Shown one piece after another: positions 10,510 to 21,373 of a stretch of DNA of 64,000 nt. Location: the NCBI RefSeq assembly GCF_001661345.1, contig NW_017962915.1, positions 685,657 to 749,656 on the forward strand, in the 5' to 3' direction. Position 1 is the stretch's first letter. Each line of letters opens with the position of its first letter. The position numbers and the translations under genes are program-made. Source of the stretch: Ascoidea rubescens DSM 1968 (taxonomy: Eukaryota > Ascomycota > Saccharomycetes > Ascoideales > Ascoideaceae). The notes under the pieces are model-generated. The model was given only the letters and a program-made list of their open reading frames with translations. It was not told the DNA's origin and made no database searches.

Positions 10510-11628
10510 GTAAATTGGAACTCATTAATTCCTTTTTTTCTTATTTTTCTTATTTTTCCATTTTATCTGTCGATGAACTCTATAGTAATAGAATTAGTTC
10601 CCAAATAGTCATTTCCGTTATTTAATTAGTTTAGGTTAGTCAGTTCAATAAATCAATGCTTAGATCAATACAGTTTGTAATGTAGACACAGACATGCAGT
10701 TGTAACATTCTTTAATGTTCATGTTGAGTGTAATCTTCTTCAGATCATTTCAAAAGACAATTGGCAAGAACATTACATGAATCATAAACTCAAAACCGCA
10801 GATAAGGGACCGGCTAGTAAGACACTGTCTCCCAGCCCCAACTGCCGGCATCCGCTTCCGGAGACAGGCGCTGGAGACCCCAAAGCACCCAAAGCAGAGG
10901 TTTTTGCTGCCTGTGGTGCAAAGAAGCCAGATCCGGTGGTGTGATGCGCTTCCAGGCGCTCCTCCAGCGTGGTCTGCCCATGGAGACGCGCACAGACCCC
11001 TGCGCACAGACCCCTGTGCACGTCCCACAGCGTGCACATGCACCAATGCATGTGAGACACAAAGCGTGCGCTGTGCAGTGCGTCCCGAATCAGACTGCTG
11101 TAGGCTGGATGCAGGATGTGTCTGTCCCGGATCCGCCATGTTTGCGCAGGGAGCGAGGGCGCTGGGGAGAGGTCTGTGTTCCATCCCAGAGAAGCGAGCA
11201 ATAAGCTTGCGAGTAACATTGGATGTTGATAACCTTTTCAGAGCGATCTTCCAACAGTCAAAGCTATTAAAGCTATTGTGGAACACAGCAGCAAGAATAC
11301 GACATTTAAAATTCCCTACGACTCAAAGAAAAGGATCATATTTCTTTCTGATAATACCGGAGTGCAATACTGTTTGATTACTGGGCTTTTTCAAGAGACA
11401 GAATTTTCAATGATATATTAGCTCTTCTCTCACTTATCTTCCAGCTGTTCATTACTGTTTCTATGCTGCTCTTTATTTGAGCCAAGTTTTGTGCAAATTA
11501 CTTATTATCATAGGTTATCCCATAGACTATCACAGACTATATCACAGACTATATCACAAATTATACCACAGATTATATTTGTAAATTATCCAATTATACT
11601 ATTCTCATAGAAAAATTGATATCTCACA
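10510..11628. other. HSE1 to unknown-gene spacer with a GC-rich island
   Basis: The first 280 bp are AT-rich. From about 10800 to 11215 the DNA becomes markedly GC-rich, then turns AT-rich again. The GC-rich part is open in several overlapping frames on both strands, but none encodes a recognisable protein. The stretch 11500-11580 repeats ATCACAGACTAT-like units. Confidence 0.45.
11242..11421 (+). CDS. Possible terminal exon of an unrecognised spliced small gene
   Basis: An open frame from an acceptor-like TTTTCAG (11235-11241) to TAG (11419-11421) reads DLPTVKAIKAIVEH… and then KIPYDSKKRIIFLSDNTGVQ. It looks protein-like, with alternating hydrophobic residues and natural composition, but lacks a start. 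TGATAAC just upstream could be a branch point. I could not find a convincing first exon. A second protein-like open stretch at ~10690-10814 (…LLQIISKDNWQEHY…) ends near a GTAAGA and joins in frame only to a later CAG at 11251. Treat this as a hypothesis. Confidence 0.25.
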   Translation, partial: SDLPTVKAIKAIVEHSSKNTTFKIPYDSKKRIIFLSDNTGVQYCLITGLFQETEFSMIY

Positions 11629-12966
11629 ATGACTGATATGATGTCTGAGCAGGAGTACGTTCTTTGCCATAATATAATAACTACAAAGATAAAGTCTTTG
11701 AATCATATGCTTCATCTGTATGTGTATTAACTCCATTAATCTTTAATTATCTTCTTTTTTTTCTATTAGATAAGCTAATATTAACAACCAGCTCAATTTT
11801 TTTTATTTTTATTTGTTTTTACCATTGATTTTAGACAGCATGGTGGAGTTTATTTTATGAATGTGATATATCTATCAAAAGAACATATCAAGATTTTAAA
11901 CAATAATTTTCCTCTAATTTCAAAAAAACTCTTGAAATTGGGTTTGAAATTAGGTACTTTACTTAACTATCCCATCAATAATAATAATTTAAAATTTTTC
12001 TTGGAAAACTTTTTAAATGTCCTAAATCAATTTAATTCTCTTTTAATCAAAAATCAAAATTATCTCAATGTAAATACAAATACTAATAACAATTCAATCT
12101 CTTTAAACCATACCAATAGTTATTCTAATTTGAATTCAAATTCAAATTCAAATTCAACCTCTTCCAATTCAAATAAATATAAACCTAATATTTATAATCA
12201 TAATAGTAACAATAACTATAACTATAATTATCATTATCATCACAATAATAACAATGCTACTAATTCCCATTCAAATCATTCAACTAGAACTAATAGCGTC
12301 AATCTAAACATTATTCAACTATCAAACAATAATACAATCGATAACATTTTTTCTTTTATAACCTTGTTAAAAATCCTTATAAAAGTATTTATAAAAATCA
12401 ATTTTCATATAAATGATCTATATAAAGATTCACCTATTCAATTTAATCAAAATAATCAAAATAATCAAAATAATCAAAATAATCAAAATAATGTCAACTA
12501 TCAATTAAACTCAAACTCGATAAATCCTAATTTCAATTCCCAAAATCAATCCCAATCTCAATCTCAACAAAATCTGCTAAATACTTCAAACTACAATAAT
12601 AACTCAAATTATAATCATACCCCAACTACAGCAACCGCCAGCTCTACCACTCTCAATTCAAACTCCTTAAATTCTTACAATTCAAGCTCGGCGCTATCTT
12701 CTTTTAAATCTTATAATGAAAATCCTCACAATGAAAAGGATGCTTATAATCAATTCAATCAATTTAACCAATTTAGCCAACTGAACCAATTTAACCAACC
12801 AAAAATTGATATCAAAAATATGATTACTTATAAATTATTAAATGAAATTGATAAAAAATTAAACACAAATTTAATATCCCCTGTCATTTCAATTATAAAA
12901 CAAATTAGTAACAAATTAATGAACGAACAAATGGTTTCAATTGCTAATATTTTGAACGATTTTTAA
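11629..12966 (+). CDS. Unrecognised Asn-rich protein, one intron
   Basis: Exons are 11629-11717 and 11835-12966 (406 residues). The donor is GTATGT (11718), a TATTAAC branch-like site lies at 11779-11785, and the acceptor is TTTTAG at 11830-11834. Splicing joins MTDMMSEQEYVLCHN…NHMLHL to LQHGGVYFMNVIYLSKEH in frame. The N-terminal ~120 residues and the last ~50 (KNMITYKLLNEIDKKLNTNL…) look folded and helical. Between them are Asn/Ser/Gln-rich stretches with repeated NNQNNQ and FNQFNQ units. A short hydrophobic helix (IFSFITLLKILIKVFIKINF) lies mid-protein. I do not recognise the family. The alternation of helical blocks with Asn inserts suggests a subunit of a nuclear or trafficking complex, but that is a guess. 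Confidence 0.7.
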
Positions 12967-13346
12967 GTATCCCAATTATTATTCTTATTATTCTCACTTA
13001 TTTTATTATTATTTTGTTTGAGCTTTAATTTATTCATATAGACTTATACCATTTACTATTTACCACTTTTTCTTCTATTATTGGTTTTATTTTTTAGTTA
13101 TTTTTTTTATTTTTGTTATTTGTTGTTGTTGTTTGTTGTTGTTTTTTTGTTTTTTTTGTTTTGTTTTAGTTTTATCATCAATTTATAGTACATTTGTCAA
13201 GGAACTACAACAAACCATTACTTAATAAATAATCATTAATTTTTTTATTTTTGTTTTCACTCATAAATGAATAAGATATATATATATGTGTATAAGTATA
13301 TAAATTTAAATATTGTGCTGTGTAAATTGAACCAAATCAAAGTAAA
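12967..13346. other. Convergent 3' spacer
   Basis: T-rich spacer between two converging genes. It has long T/G runs (13090-13170) and AT-rich stretches typical of yeast 3' ends. No gene was seen. Confidence 0.4.
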
Positions 13347-14105
13347 TCATCTCCATATTCTATCAGCTATTTTGGACCATAATAGATTTGCAAATCTTCT
13401 TCCTAACATTTTCCCAACTAATGGTAATACAATAAAATTAACCAAAGCATGCAATTGATTCAAGCTTTCCTCCCATTGTACTTGAGAATCATCGTCTTCT
13501 GTGAAATATGTTAATGTATCATTATTACCTTCTGTTTTAAAACCTCGCTCTTCAATATTATTATCTTCACTGTTGTCATTATTAATTTCATTGATTTTAT
13601 CTAAATCGCTTTTATGAAGACCTTTTTTCTGTTGATTATCAAAACTAGAATTTAATTTCAAATTGATATCATTTGGTTCAGATTGTTCAGGAAGTTTTAA
13701 CTTGATCGATGGAACACTGTTAGAAATATCACCCTTTTGATTTTGATTATTCAAATTTAAAGCTGGGCCCAAACCTGAGATTGGGTTGGAATCTGAATCT
13801 AAACTTGAGTTTAATGGTTTTGGTGAATCAAGCGTTTCGTTCTTAATATCGTCTTTAATACTGCTTTTGAGGTTATCCCCAAATAGACTTATCGACTCAT
13901 ACTCATCTTTTATTATCCTTGAAATCGAGATGTCTTCATTATCATTGTAATCGCTGACACTCATTTTCATCTTGCCATCTTTCTCGTTGCTAGGAGTCGT
14001 TTCATTGATAATACTACCACTGGCATTGCTATCATACTCATCATCCTCATTTAGGGGGTCGTTAGAGAGAAACTTTGGGGTGTTGGGGTTAGAAACAGTA
14101 GACAT
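13347..14105 (-). CDS. Tail-anchored acidic protein, possibly Mim2-like
   Basis: The 252-residue protein is acidic and disordered for ~200 residues. It ends in QWEESLNQLHALVNFIVLPL followed by VGKMLGRRFANLLW, one hydrophobic segment with a flanking basic GRR…LW motif. From memory, this W…LPLxGKxxGRR pattern resembles the fungal mitochondrial outer-membrane import factor Mim2, which works with Mim1 to insert alpha-helical outer-membrane proteins. S. cerevisiae Mim2 is far shorter (under 100 residues), so the acidic extension is unusual. I chose the ATG at 14103-14105 (MSTVSNPNTP); an in-frame ATG at 14181-14183 would add 26 Gln/Lys-rich residues. Confidence 0.5.
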   Translation of the reverse strand: MSTVSNPNTPKFLSNDPLNEDDEYDSNASGSIINETTPSNEKDGKMKMSVSDYNDNEDISISRIIKDEYESISLFGDNLKSSIKDDIKNETLDSPKPLNSSLDSDSNPISGLGPALNLNNQNQKGDISNSVPSIKLKLPEQSEPNDINLKLNSSFDNQQKKGLHKSDLDKINEINNDNSEDNNIEERGFKTEGNNDTLTYFTEDDDSQVQWEESLNQLHALVNFIVLPLVGKMLGRRFANLLWSKIADRIWR

Positions 14106-15186
14106 ATCTTCAGTAGACTCAGTATTCTCTCTCTTCTCGCAATCCACAGAACTTTTTTGCTGTTGTTGTTTGCAAATCCACAACCAATAACTTCATCTGT
14201 TCCAGCTGGAGAAACGCACCAATTCAATTTCAATCAATTGAGTTCCAAACCATGCGCCATAATCAACACAGCCACACTGGACACCCGCCGCATACAAAAG
14301 AAGACCACCAGTGTGGAACACTTCTCAAAACGGACACTGAATATAATGACTTTGGAGACAGCTTTGCAGGTATATTTTGCTGGCTTTGGAGTGTCTGTTT
14401 TGAATTTGCAATTTCAAAAGACAATTCGCAGGAATTGGTGGTTGTGTTTGTTGGTTGCAATGGTGGAAAATCGTTGTATTGGCTGGTGTCGAGAAGCTCA
14501 ATGGCCGCTTTTTTAATCTGGCTCTATTTCGCTCCCAGTTAGAGATCTTCAACCAAACTCTATTAGTAACGCTAAACAAGCGTTAGAGGCAATAAGATTT
14601 GTGCTCAAAATTCTTTCCATCGTTTTAAATGTTGATTTATTGTTTTACTGTTCAATTTAAATAGGCAAAAATTGCGATTTCTATAATCTCGTTTACAAGT
14701 TGAGATATTTTGTTAATTCTCTGTCTGAATTACAAATTTTGGTTTTATCATATATCAGCGCTAAACTTATAATTTGAATAAATTTTATATATATAAAAGG
14801 GTTCCTTGATCTGTTGAACACTAAAATTCAATCAATAATTTGTTTAATTTGGAGTTGCTAATAAACCTATTGAAATAAAACTAGAAATCATCTAAAATAA
14901 TATAAAATAAATTCTAAATTAATATCTACAAAAATAAAATAAATAAATAAAATAAAATAAAGTAAAGTAAAGTAAAGTAAATTTAAATAAAAAACATATA
15001 AAAAGGAAAGCAAGTAAAATAACCAGGCAATGAAAACAAATCAAAAACTGAAATAAAACATTTTTAAACAAAACAGCATTACAAAAAAACTTTCAACCAC
15101 TAAAAATAAAATAAAAAATAAAAAGAAAACCCTAAAATCATTCATAAACATTACTTAATATTTTCAAATAATCATTATAATCTTTC
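14106..15186. other. Spacer with A-rich repeat, MIM2-like promoter side and STE12 3' end
   Basis: About 1.1 kb. Overlapping open frames at 14157-14579 on both strands encode nothing recognisable and look like chance. An A-rich AAATAAAAT/AAAGT array lies at 14930-14985, and AT-rich DNA runs up to the STE12 stop. Confidence 0.4.
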
Positions 15187-15641
15187 CTAAAATAATTTTG
15201 TTGATTCTGGAGTTGGCATTGATAATGTTGACTTACTTCTCATTCTTTCCTTTGGCGTTTGTTCATTAACTTTTCTGAAATTGTTGCTGTTAACCGTATT
15301 TTCATTAAATTGTTCTTGATTTAAAATATCATTTTCAATAAACGCTGGGCTTCCTAATTCATTTTCTACATTTTCATCAATGGTCGAGGGGATTAACGAT
15401 GTTCCTTGCAATCTAGTTTTGATTGCAGCATTTAATCTTGAATGTGTAGCAATTGATGGTTTTTCGATCCTAGCTCCAGTTCTATTAATCCCATTGGTTC
15501 CGCTGATTCCATTGAACCCCCCACCGTTAATCTGAGCATGTAATAATCTCATGGCAGGATTATTCAATGGTTGAGGTACAGTATTTCCATAAAGCATTGG
15601 AGGATATCTAAATTGGGGTTGAATTGGTTGAAAAAACATTG

Positions 15642-15675
<34 letters not shown>

Positions 15676-17940
15676 TTGTTGAATCTGTTGTACCTGCTGT
15701 TGTGCTTGTGTTTGTTGAGTCTGTTGAACTTGCTGCGTTTGTTGTAATTGTTGTGCTTGTTGTTGCTGTTGTTGTTGAGCTTGTTGAGCTTGTTGTTGGA
15801 TTAACAATAAAGTAGCCAATTGATTATTTGGATCATTAAGGTTTCCATAAATGTTAGGCAAACCCATATTAAGATAAGGAAATAAAGCTGCATTGTTGGA
15901 TTGTCCATTTAGTCCAGTATTTGCTGCATTTGCTGCAGTTAAATAAGAAAAGGCTAATGGATTTGAATATGGATCTTGAATTCCTATTTCTCCAGTTAAA
16001 CATTGACCTAAAAATGGATAGTTATATGAGTCTTGATTCAAAATTTGAGAAGCATGTGTTTGAGCCTGGATTTGAGCTTGAGCCTGGGCTTGAACTTGTG
16101 CTTGCGCTTGAGCCTGAATTTGGGCTTGAACTTGAGCTTGAACTTGAGACTGTAGTTGTGCCTGATTTAAAGCCTGTGCTTGTGCTTGCGCTTGAGCCTG
16201 AGCTTGTGCTGCTGCTAAAACTGCTTCTAAGGAAAAATCATTTACGGATTTTTGGCCTGTTAAATTCAAACTATCTAATTCGGCAAAAGAAGAATCTTGA
16301 TTGTCAATAGAAGTACCAGATATAGACGTAGTTTTAATTTTCTCAGGTGGAGTATTTTGAGGTGTTGTTTTTTCTTTATTCTGCAATGAAAGATAAGTGT
16401 CATTTTCATTATTTTTAAGAATTTCGTTGTTATTTTGAGTGATATTAGTGTTGATATTGGGAGTGTTGTGGATTGAATTAAGCTTATTAGCAGGATCATT
16501 ATTGTAAATGTTATTGTCAATGGTATTATGATTGTCATTATTTCTAGAGATGTTGCTGGTAAAAACAGTTGTATCATTGTTAACACGACTAAGGTTGTTA
16601 TTGATGTTGTTGATAGTACTGATATTGCTGTTGGTGGTAATTGGGTTACGGTGGGATAGAGGAAGAGGCGGTGGTGGCATTGAAGGAAGAAAAGGAGAAG
16701 ATTGATTAATCAAATAATCTTCAGTTAAAAAGTCATTTGAATTTGTTGGAGGATTGAAAAAAATGGATGGATCAAAGTTGGAGGGAATTTGGTTGTCGAT
16801 GATTTCGTTGATGTAATCATTTTTGGAAATATAATCTAAAGGAAATTCATCATCGAATTCTTGATTTTCATAAGCGTCAAAGGATTGATTTAAATCGGAT
16901 AGAGGATTTATATAATTGCTGTTGTTGTCGTTATTGTTGCTGCTGTTGTTGTTGTTATAAAAATCGATGTTTGGATTATTTACGGGGCCAGCTAGATTGA
17001 TTGTTGTTTGATAAGTAGTTTGTTGAGTGGAAGGCAGAGTTGAAAGTTTATTGTTATCATCTTCATCATTTTCATCATGTTGAAAGGCTTTTAGGGTTCT
17101 CTTTTTAGCATCTATGTGATTATTCAACTGGTCAAAGAGAGATTTTGATTCATCATATTTGAAAGATAAAGCAGGTTCATAGGAGGATTTAGTTGTTGGG
17201 TTTTGGCCAGTGAATTCTCTTTTTAGGTCTCTTTCTAGGGCATCAGCAAACAATTTATCATGAGGAACATTGAACCAGAAAAAGACTTTTTGTTTTTTCT
17301 GTGTTCTTAGACAAGAATTCTTGTAAAGAAATTGCAAGAAATCGGATTTGGGAGGTTGAAGAATTGCGTCAGTGTCACATTTGAGGTTTCTTAAGTCAGA
17401 AAAGACACCTTCTTCGAATTTTTTACGATCAGTGACTTGCCTACCAAATTGTTCAAACCTATAGACTAGACATTTGACAATGTCAGTACCGGTGATATAG
17501 TATAATTCATTCCAATAGACACAAGAGATGAAACCTTCATCGTGGTTTAAGTAGTATCTTCTGATTATTTGGTATTGTTGCCAATTTGCAGGGGCAGTTA
17601 AGAGGAAGAATTTTAGGTCATCAGTTAGCCTTATTCTTTGTTCGATAGACTGTATTGAGTCTTTTGGATCTAAGGAAGATGATGGATGATTTGGATTTGA
17701 GACTACTTTATTATTTGAGATATTGTTTTGATTTGAAATATTATTTTTATTTGAAATATTATTTTGATTTAAATCAGTTTCTTTTAGATCTAAATTTTGA
17801 GATTTGTTATGAGACAGAAAGGATTGATTTGTTGAGGGAGAAACCAATTTCAATGTTGAATTTGGAATTGATTGGGAGGAAGAGGAAAAGGAAGAAGAGG
17901 ATTCCGATTTAATTGTTGTAGTGGTTGATATTGGAGACAT
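15187..17940 (-). CDS. STE12: Transcription factor Ste12
   Basis: The 917-residue protein has the Ste12 homeodomain-like DNA-binding region at ~98-275. Its diagnostic strings are DDLKFFLLTAPANWQQYQII, YITGTDIVKC, FSDLRNLKCDTDA, TQKKQKVFFWF and HDKLFADALERDLKREF. Ste12 binds TGAAACA elements and drives mating genes, and with Tec1 it drives filamentous growth. The rest is Asn/Ser-rich, with an Ala-Gln repeat (nt ~16060-16215) and Gln tracts (nt ~15640-15795) that probably form activation regions. No C2H2 zinc fingers follow, so this is the Saccharomycotina form rather than the filamentous-fungal SteA form. The upstream spacer carries a cluster of Ste12 sites, suggesting autoregulation. Confidence 0.95.
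15640..16215 (-). repeat. Gln tracts and Ala-Gln dipeptide repeat in STE12
   Basis: CAA/CAG runs (15640-15795) encode Gln with scattered Ala, Val and Thr. A GCTCAA/GCACAA-type array (16060-16215) encodes about 25 alternating Ala-Gln pairs with occasional Ile, Val or Leu. Both stay in frame. Confidence 0.85.
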
Positions 17941-18031
17941 TAGTAAAATTCATTTGATTGCTGAGTAGAATGAAGATAAAAGAAATTGAATTGAAGGGTA
18001 GATACGGTAGAATACACGGAACTTGTACAAG

Positions 18032-18080
18032 ATAGAGATAAAATAGAGATAAAATAGAGATAAAATAGAGATAAAATAGA
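18032..18080 (+). repeat. TAGAGATAAAA 11-bp tandem repeat
   Basis: About 4.5 near-perfect copies of an 11-bp unit, 90-140 bp upstream of the STE12 ATG. Confidence 0.8.
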
Positions 18081-19096
18081 TAGAATAGAGTGGAATGGAA
18101 TAGAATAGAATAGAATGAAAGATTAGATATTAATAGAGATGATTGAAAAGGTGTATTAGAGAATAGCGAGATAGACGAGAAAAGAGAGAATTCAGATTTT
18201 TGGGAGGGTTTTGGTAGATAAGATCTGGTATAGTATAGAGAGTGATGGTGTCAAAAAGATAGAGGTGGACTTGGAAATTGGATTGATTTGAATTGATTTG
18301 GATTGATTTGAATTGATTGGATGGTGAAAAGAAGAGGATCAAGATAATAAGGAGTGAATATAAGGAATGAATATTATTTGAGAGAGTGCTAGAGACAAAG
18401 TAGGAAAAATAATTGGTGTTGTTTATTTTATTTGAAGAGATTTGTAGAGGAAAAAAGAAAGAAAAAAGAAAAGAATTTTAAAAAAAGCAAATATAATTTT
18501 TTTTATATTTACTGGATTTGAATAAAAAGAGAGGGAAATAGACTTTAAACAATAATATTGATAGAAGAATTAAGATTGAAAAGAATCAAAAGATGAATTT
18601 AAATTCCTTTTTCTTAACAAAATGCAAATTGAAAGTGCTATGGACTGTGAAGAATATAACGAGAGCTATTTTTAAGCAATGGAGACGAACAATAAATGGT
18701 ATTGTTTGTGATTTTTCGGGCGGGCAAAGAATGTCCAGAGCCGGCGCGGGCACTGCTCTTCCGCCCCGATAGCACAGACCTCCCGCGCGCGTGGTCCGCT
18801 CGCACCCTCGTACACGGACAGTCGCGTGATCGCAGAGGCGCACCCTGTCCGGACACAGCAGGTCTGTGGCCAATACGCAGCGACGAAACCACAAAAGCTG
18901 TGAGGGTTCTCGGGGGCAAGTCCGGATAGGACAGGCGAGAATTCTGGGGCAGCAGATTTGGAAAATGCAGTCCCACAGTCGGAAAAAAAGCAGCAGAAAC
19001 AGCTCGAGGCCTCTCCTAGTGGAAAAACCAGAACTGTTTTTCTCTTCTCCGGCGGTTTGAACCAGGGCCCTCTCGCGGCACGCTGCAAAAGCGCGG

Positions 19097-19141
19097 TGTT
19101 TCAGAATGAGCCCAGCTGTTTCAGACTCCAAAGCTGAAACA
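19097..19141. promoter_or_regulatory. Cluster of three Ste12 pheromone-response elements, one abutting a Tec1-type site
   Basis: Exact TGTTTCA at 19097-19103 and 19117-19123 and exact TGAAACA at 19135-19141 match the Ste12 core. On the minus strand the first reads CATTCTGAAACA, so a Tec1-like CATTC overlaps directly with the Ste12 site. The ATG of STE12 is 1.16 kb away. Three sites in 45 bp are unlikely by chance, since one per about 8 kb is expected over both strands. Confidence 0.55.
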
Positions 19142-21373
19142 GCCAATTCCCCAGCGAAACCAGCAGCACGGATCAGGCTGTGTACGGCCTTCTGCTCACG
19201 TAATCATTCACGTGAGAGGTATGGTAATTACACGTCACGGGTGCAGTTTCCAGACCGTCGGTGTGATTTTCTGATCACAGTTTGGAGAAAACGTAGAGAA
19301 ATCTTAAAAAATTTGCAGGAGTATAAAAGCACCGGTTTTCGCACTTTTCGAAAAGTTGCCTGCAATTTTTTTCCTATTACTTTTTGTTCGTACGTGGGAG
19401 ATTTTTATCCTGCGATTTGATTACATGCTTTTTGGCTAGCATCTTGACTATTTTCCAAAAAAAAATCCTTCTCTCCAAATATTCTACGCCCTGAATTTGT
19501 TGCAATGTGTCTCTCTTCCATCTCAATCGACTATTTGCTTACTCGTTGATATTCAACTGTTGTCAATGATTACAACGCTGTCTTTGCTGCGATCTGTTGT
19601 TAGCAACCTTCTGGAACACATTCTACTTTTATCTTATCTAAGATTTTTCCCGAAACAATAAAAATGTCTTATCTAAACTTAATATTTTTTGACACATTAT
19701 TTCGGCTAGTTCAATTGTCCAGTATCATATCATTTTCCATAATTAACTAGACCGATATGTTTTACACAGCTGATCCAGGTCGTTGAACTTGTCTTGTTGA
19801 TTTGGTTTTACTGTTGGCAACGTTATGTTTTGTTGTTGATAAGGTCTCTGCCAACAAGTCCAAGTGTTCATTAAGGAAGTGTTCATTAAGAGGGTCTTCA
19901 TTAAGAGGGTCTTCATCAAGGGTCTTGTATTGTTTTTGGCATCAACCTGTTTTCACTCTCGTTGCATCAGGCAACCAGCGTCTGGATAAACTGCTTGCTG
20001 AGCTCTCCGAGATTCTGTTTTTGTTGGTTGAATATTGCAGTGCTGCTGCCTCCCTTGATATTTGCACCCTGATGTCTCTGGTTGAAACGAACTAGTCAAT
20101 AGCCATCTGATTGTATTTTTTCTCTTGTCCTGCCACCACTGGTGTTTGCAGCATTCCTGTGGTTGCCAATGTGTCGACAGTGTCTGTTTCTGGGTGCGTT
20201 GTGACTGCTATTCCAGCCCCAGCTGCTCACTGCGCTGCTTGCTGCTCAGCTCAGCTCCAGCTTCATCTCTGCCTCCTATATAGTCTGCCAATCAACGTCT
20301 CTGGCCCCACCTCTGCCTCTCGCCCTGCCTCTGCTTCCTCTGTAGTCCTCAAATCCTCTCCAATCACAGCTTCTTGATTGGCTGTAACTTCCATCACGCG
20401 TGTTTCTCCCAGCTGCTTCGCACTTGAACCACCTCTGCTTCTTTTCCAGCTTCCTCCCGTTCACCTCTAAAAATTTTCTCTTTTTTCCCTCCTCCTCTTT
20501 TTCCTCTGTCCTTATCCAACTCGTCCTTCAACAACCACCAATTACTTCTTCCTCCACTTTTCTCTCCCAAACGTTGCTCTTCTCTTCTTTCCTACTCTTA
20601 TAATCCCCATTTGAAACAATTTCCCAATTCAAATCATCCTACAAGTTATCCACCAACGCGTGCTTTTCAACCTCTCACTTGCGTCTGTAGTGATTGACTT
20701 TCTATCGACTTTCTTTGCCCACTGAGCTGTCTTCGCTATCATCCTCACACAATATTGAATTATAATCTTCATTCTTCAAATCAGAGCCATCATCTTCTTC
20801 TTCAAATCCCACTTTTTTTCTTCTTTCCTCTATCTTTCTTTCTTCCTCCCATTCTCTTTATCTTTCTTCTGCTTTTTTCGCTACTATCCATCTCAATTTT
20901 TCACCTTGGAAAGTAGACAAAAGCTTAAACCTATTTCAACAGCTATTTGTTTTTTGTTAATTCAATTAATCTATTATTTCTTAACGATTTAATATTTTTT
21001 TTCCTTCCCTCCTCCCTTTGGGTAAAACTTTCTCTCATCGTTTTACTCAATTTTAACTAACAAAAAAAAAAAAAATACAATCAAACCATCCCGATCCATC
21101 ATCCAATACATTCACCAAACCTATTCTCAATTTATTTTAAATAAAGATAAGATAAGATAAGATAAAAACTTAATTTGGTTGTTTTTTTCTCTTTTCTCTT
21201 CTTTTCATTTTAATATTCTCGTCCTTTTTACTCATTCAATCCATCATCCAAACTAACAATACTAATCTGCTTCACCCATTTACCTAATCATATCAAAAAC
21301 AACGTCTTTCATACCAAAACAACATCCCTCCTCCTCTTCTTCCCTCCTCACATCTCACATCTCTCACACTCTT

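Larger units (their letters stand above)
17941..21373. promoter_or_regulatory. 3.4 kb divergent STE12/CHD1 spacer
   Basis: This is the longest spacer in the window. The STE12 side has TAGAGATAAAA repeats (18032-18080) and a GATTTGAATTGATTTG repeat (~18276-18325). A GC-rich island spans ~18715-19270 and holds the Ste12-site cluster and CACGTG (19209-19214). A GTTCATTAAG/TCTTCATTAAG direct repeat lies at 19863-19925. Another exact TGAAACA lies at 20612-20618. The CHD1 side from ~20400 to 21373 is strongly pyrimidine-rich, as in a long 5' leader. Short open frames at 18586-19146 and 19802-20377 match nothing known. Confidence 0.5.

Noticed and set aside
10750-11377. Long overlapping open frames on both strands in the GC-rich island
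   Set aside because: GC-rich DNA has few stops by chance. The translations are Cys/Pro/Ser/Arg mixes with no domain and mutually overlap in several frames.
19045-19115. tRNA-like minus-strand stretch with GGTTCAAAC
   Set aside because: The T-loop-like core is not flanked by pairing stems and no acceptor or anticodon arm can be folded.
18586-19146. Open frames of 112-186 codons in the STE12/CHD1 spacer
   Set aside because: Same reason: a GC-rich block open in several frames, no family match, and it contains a plausible regulatory cluster.
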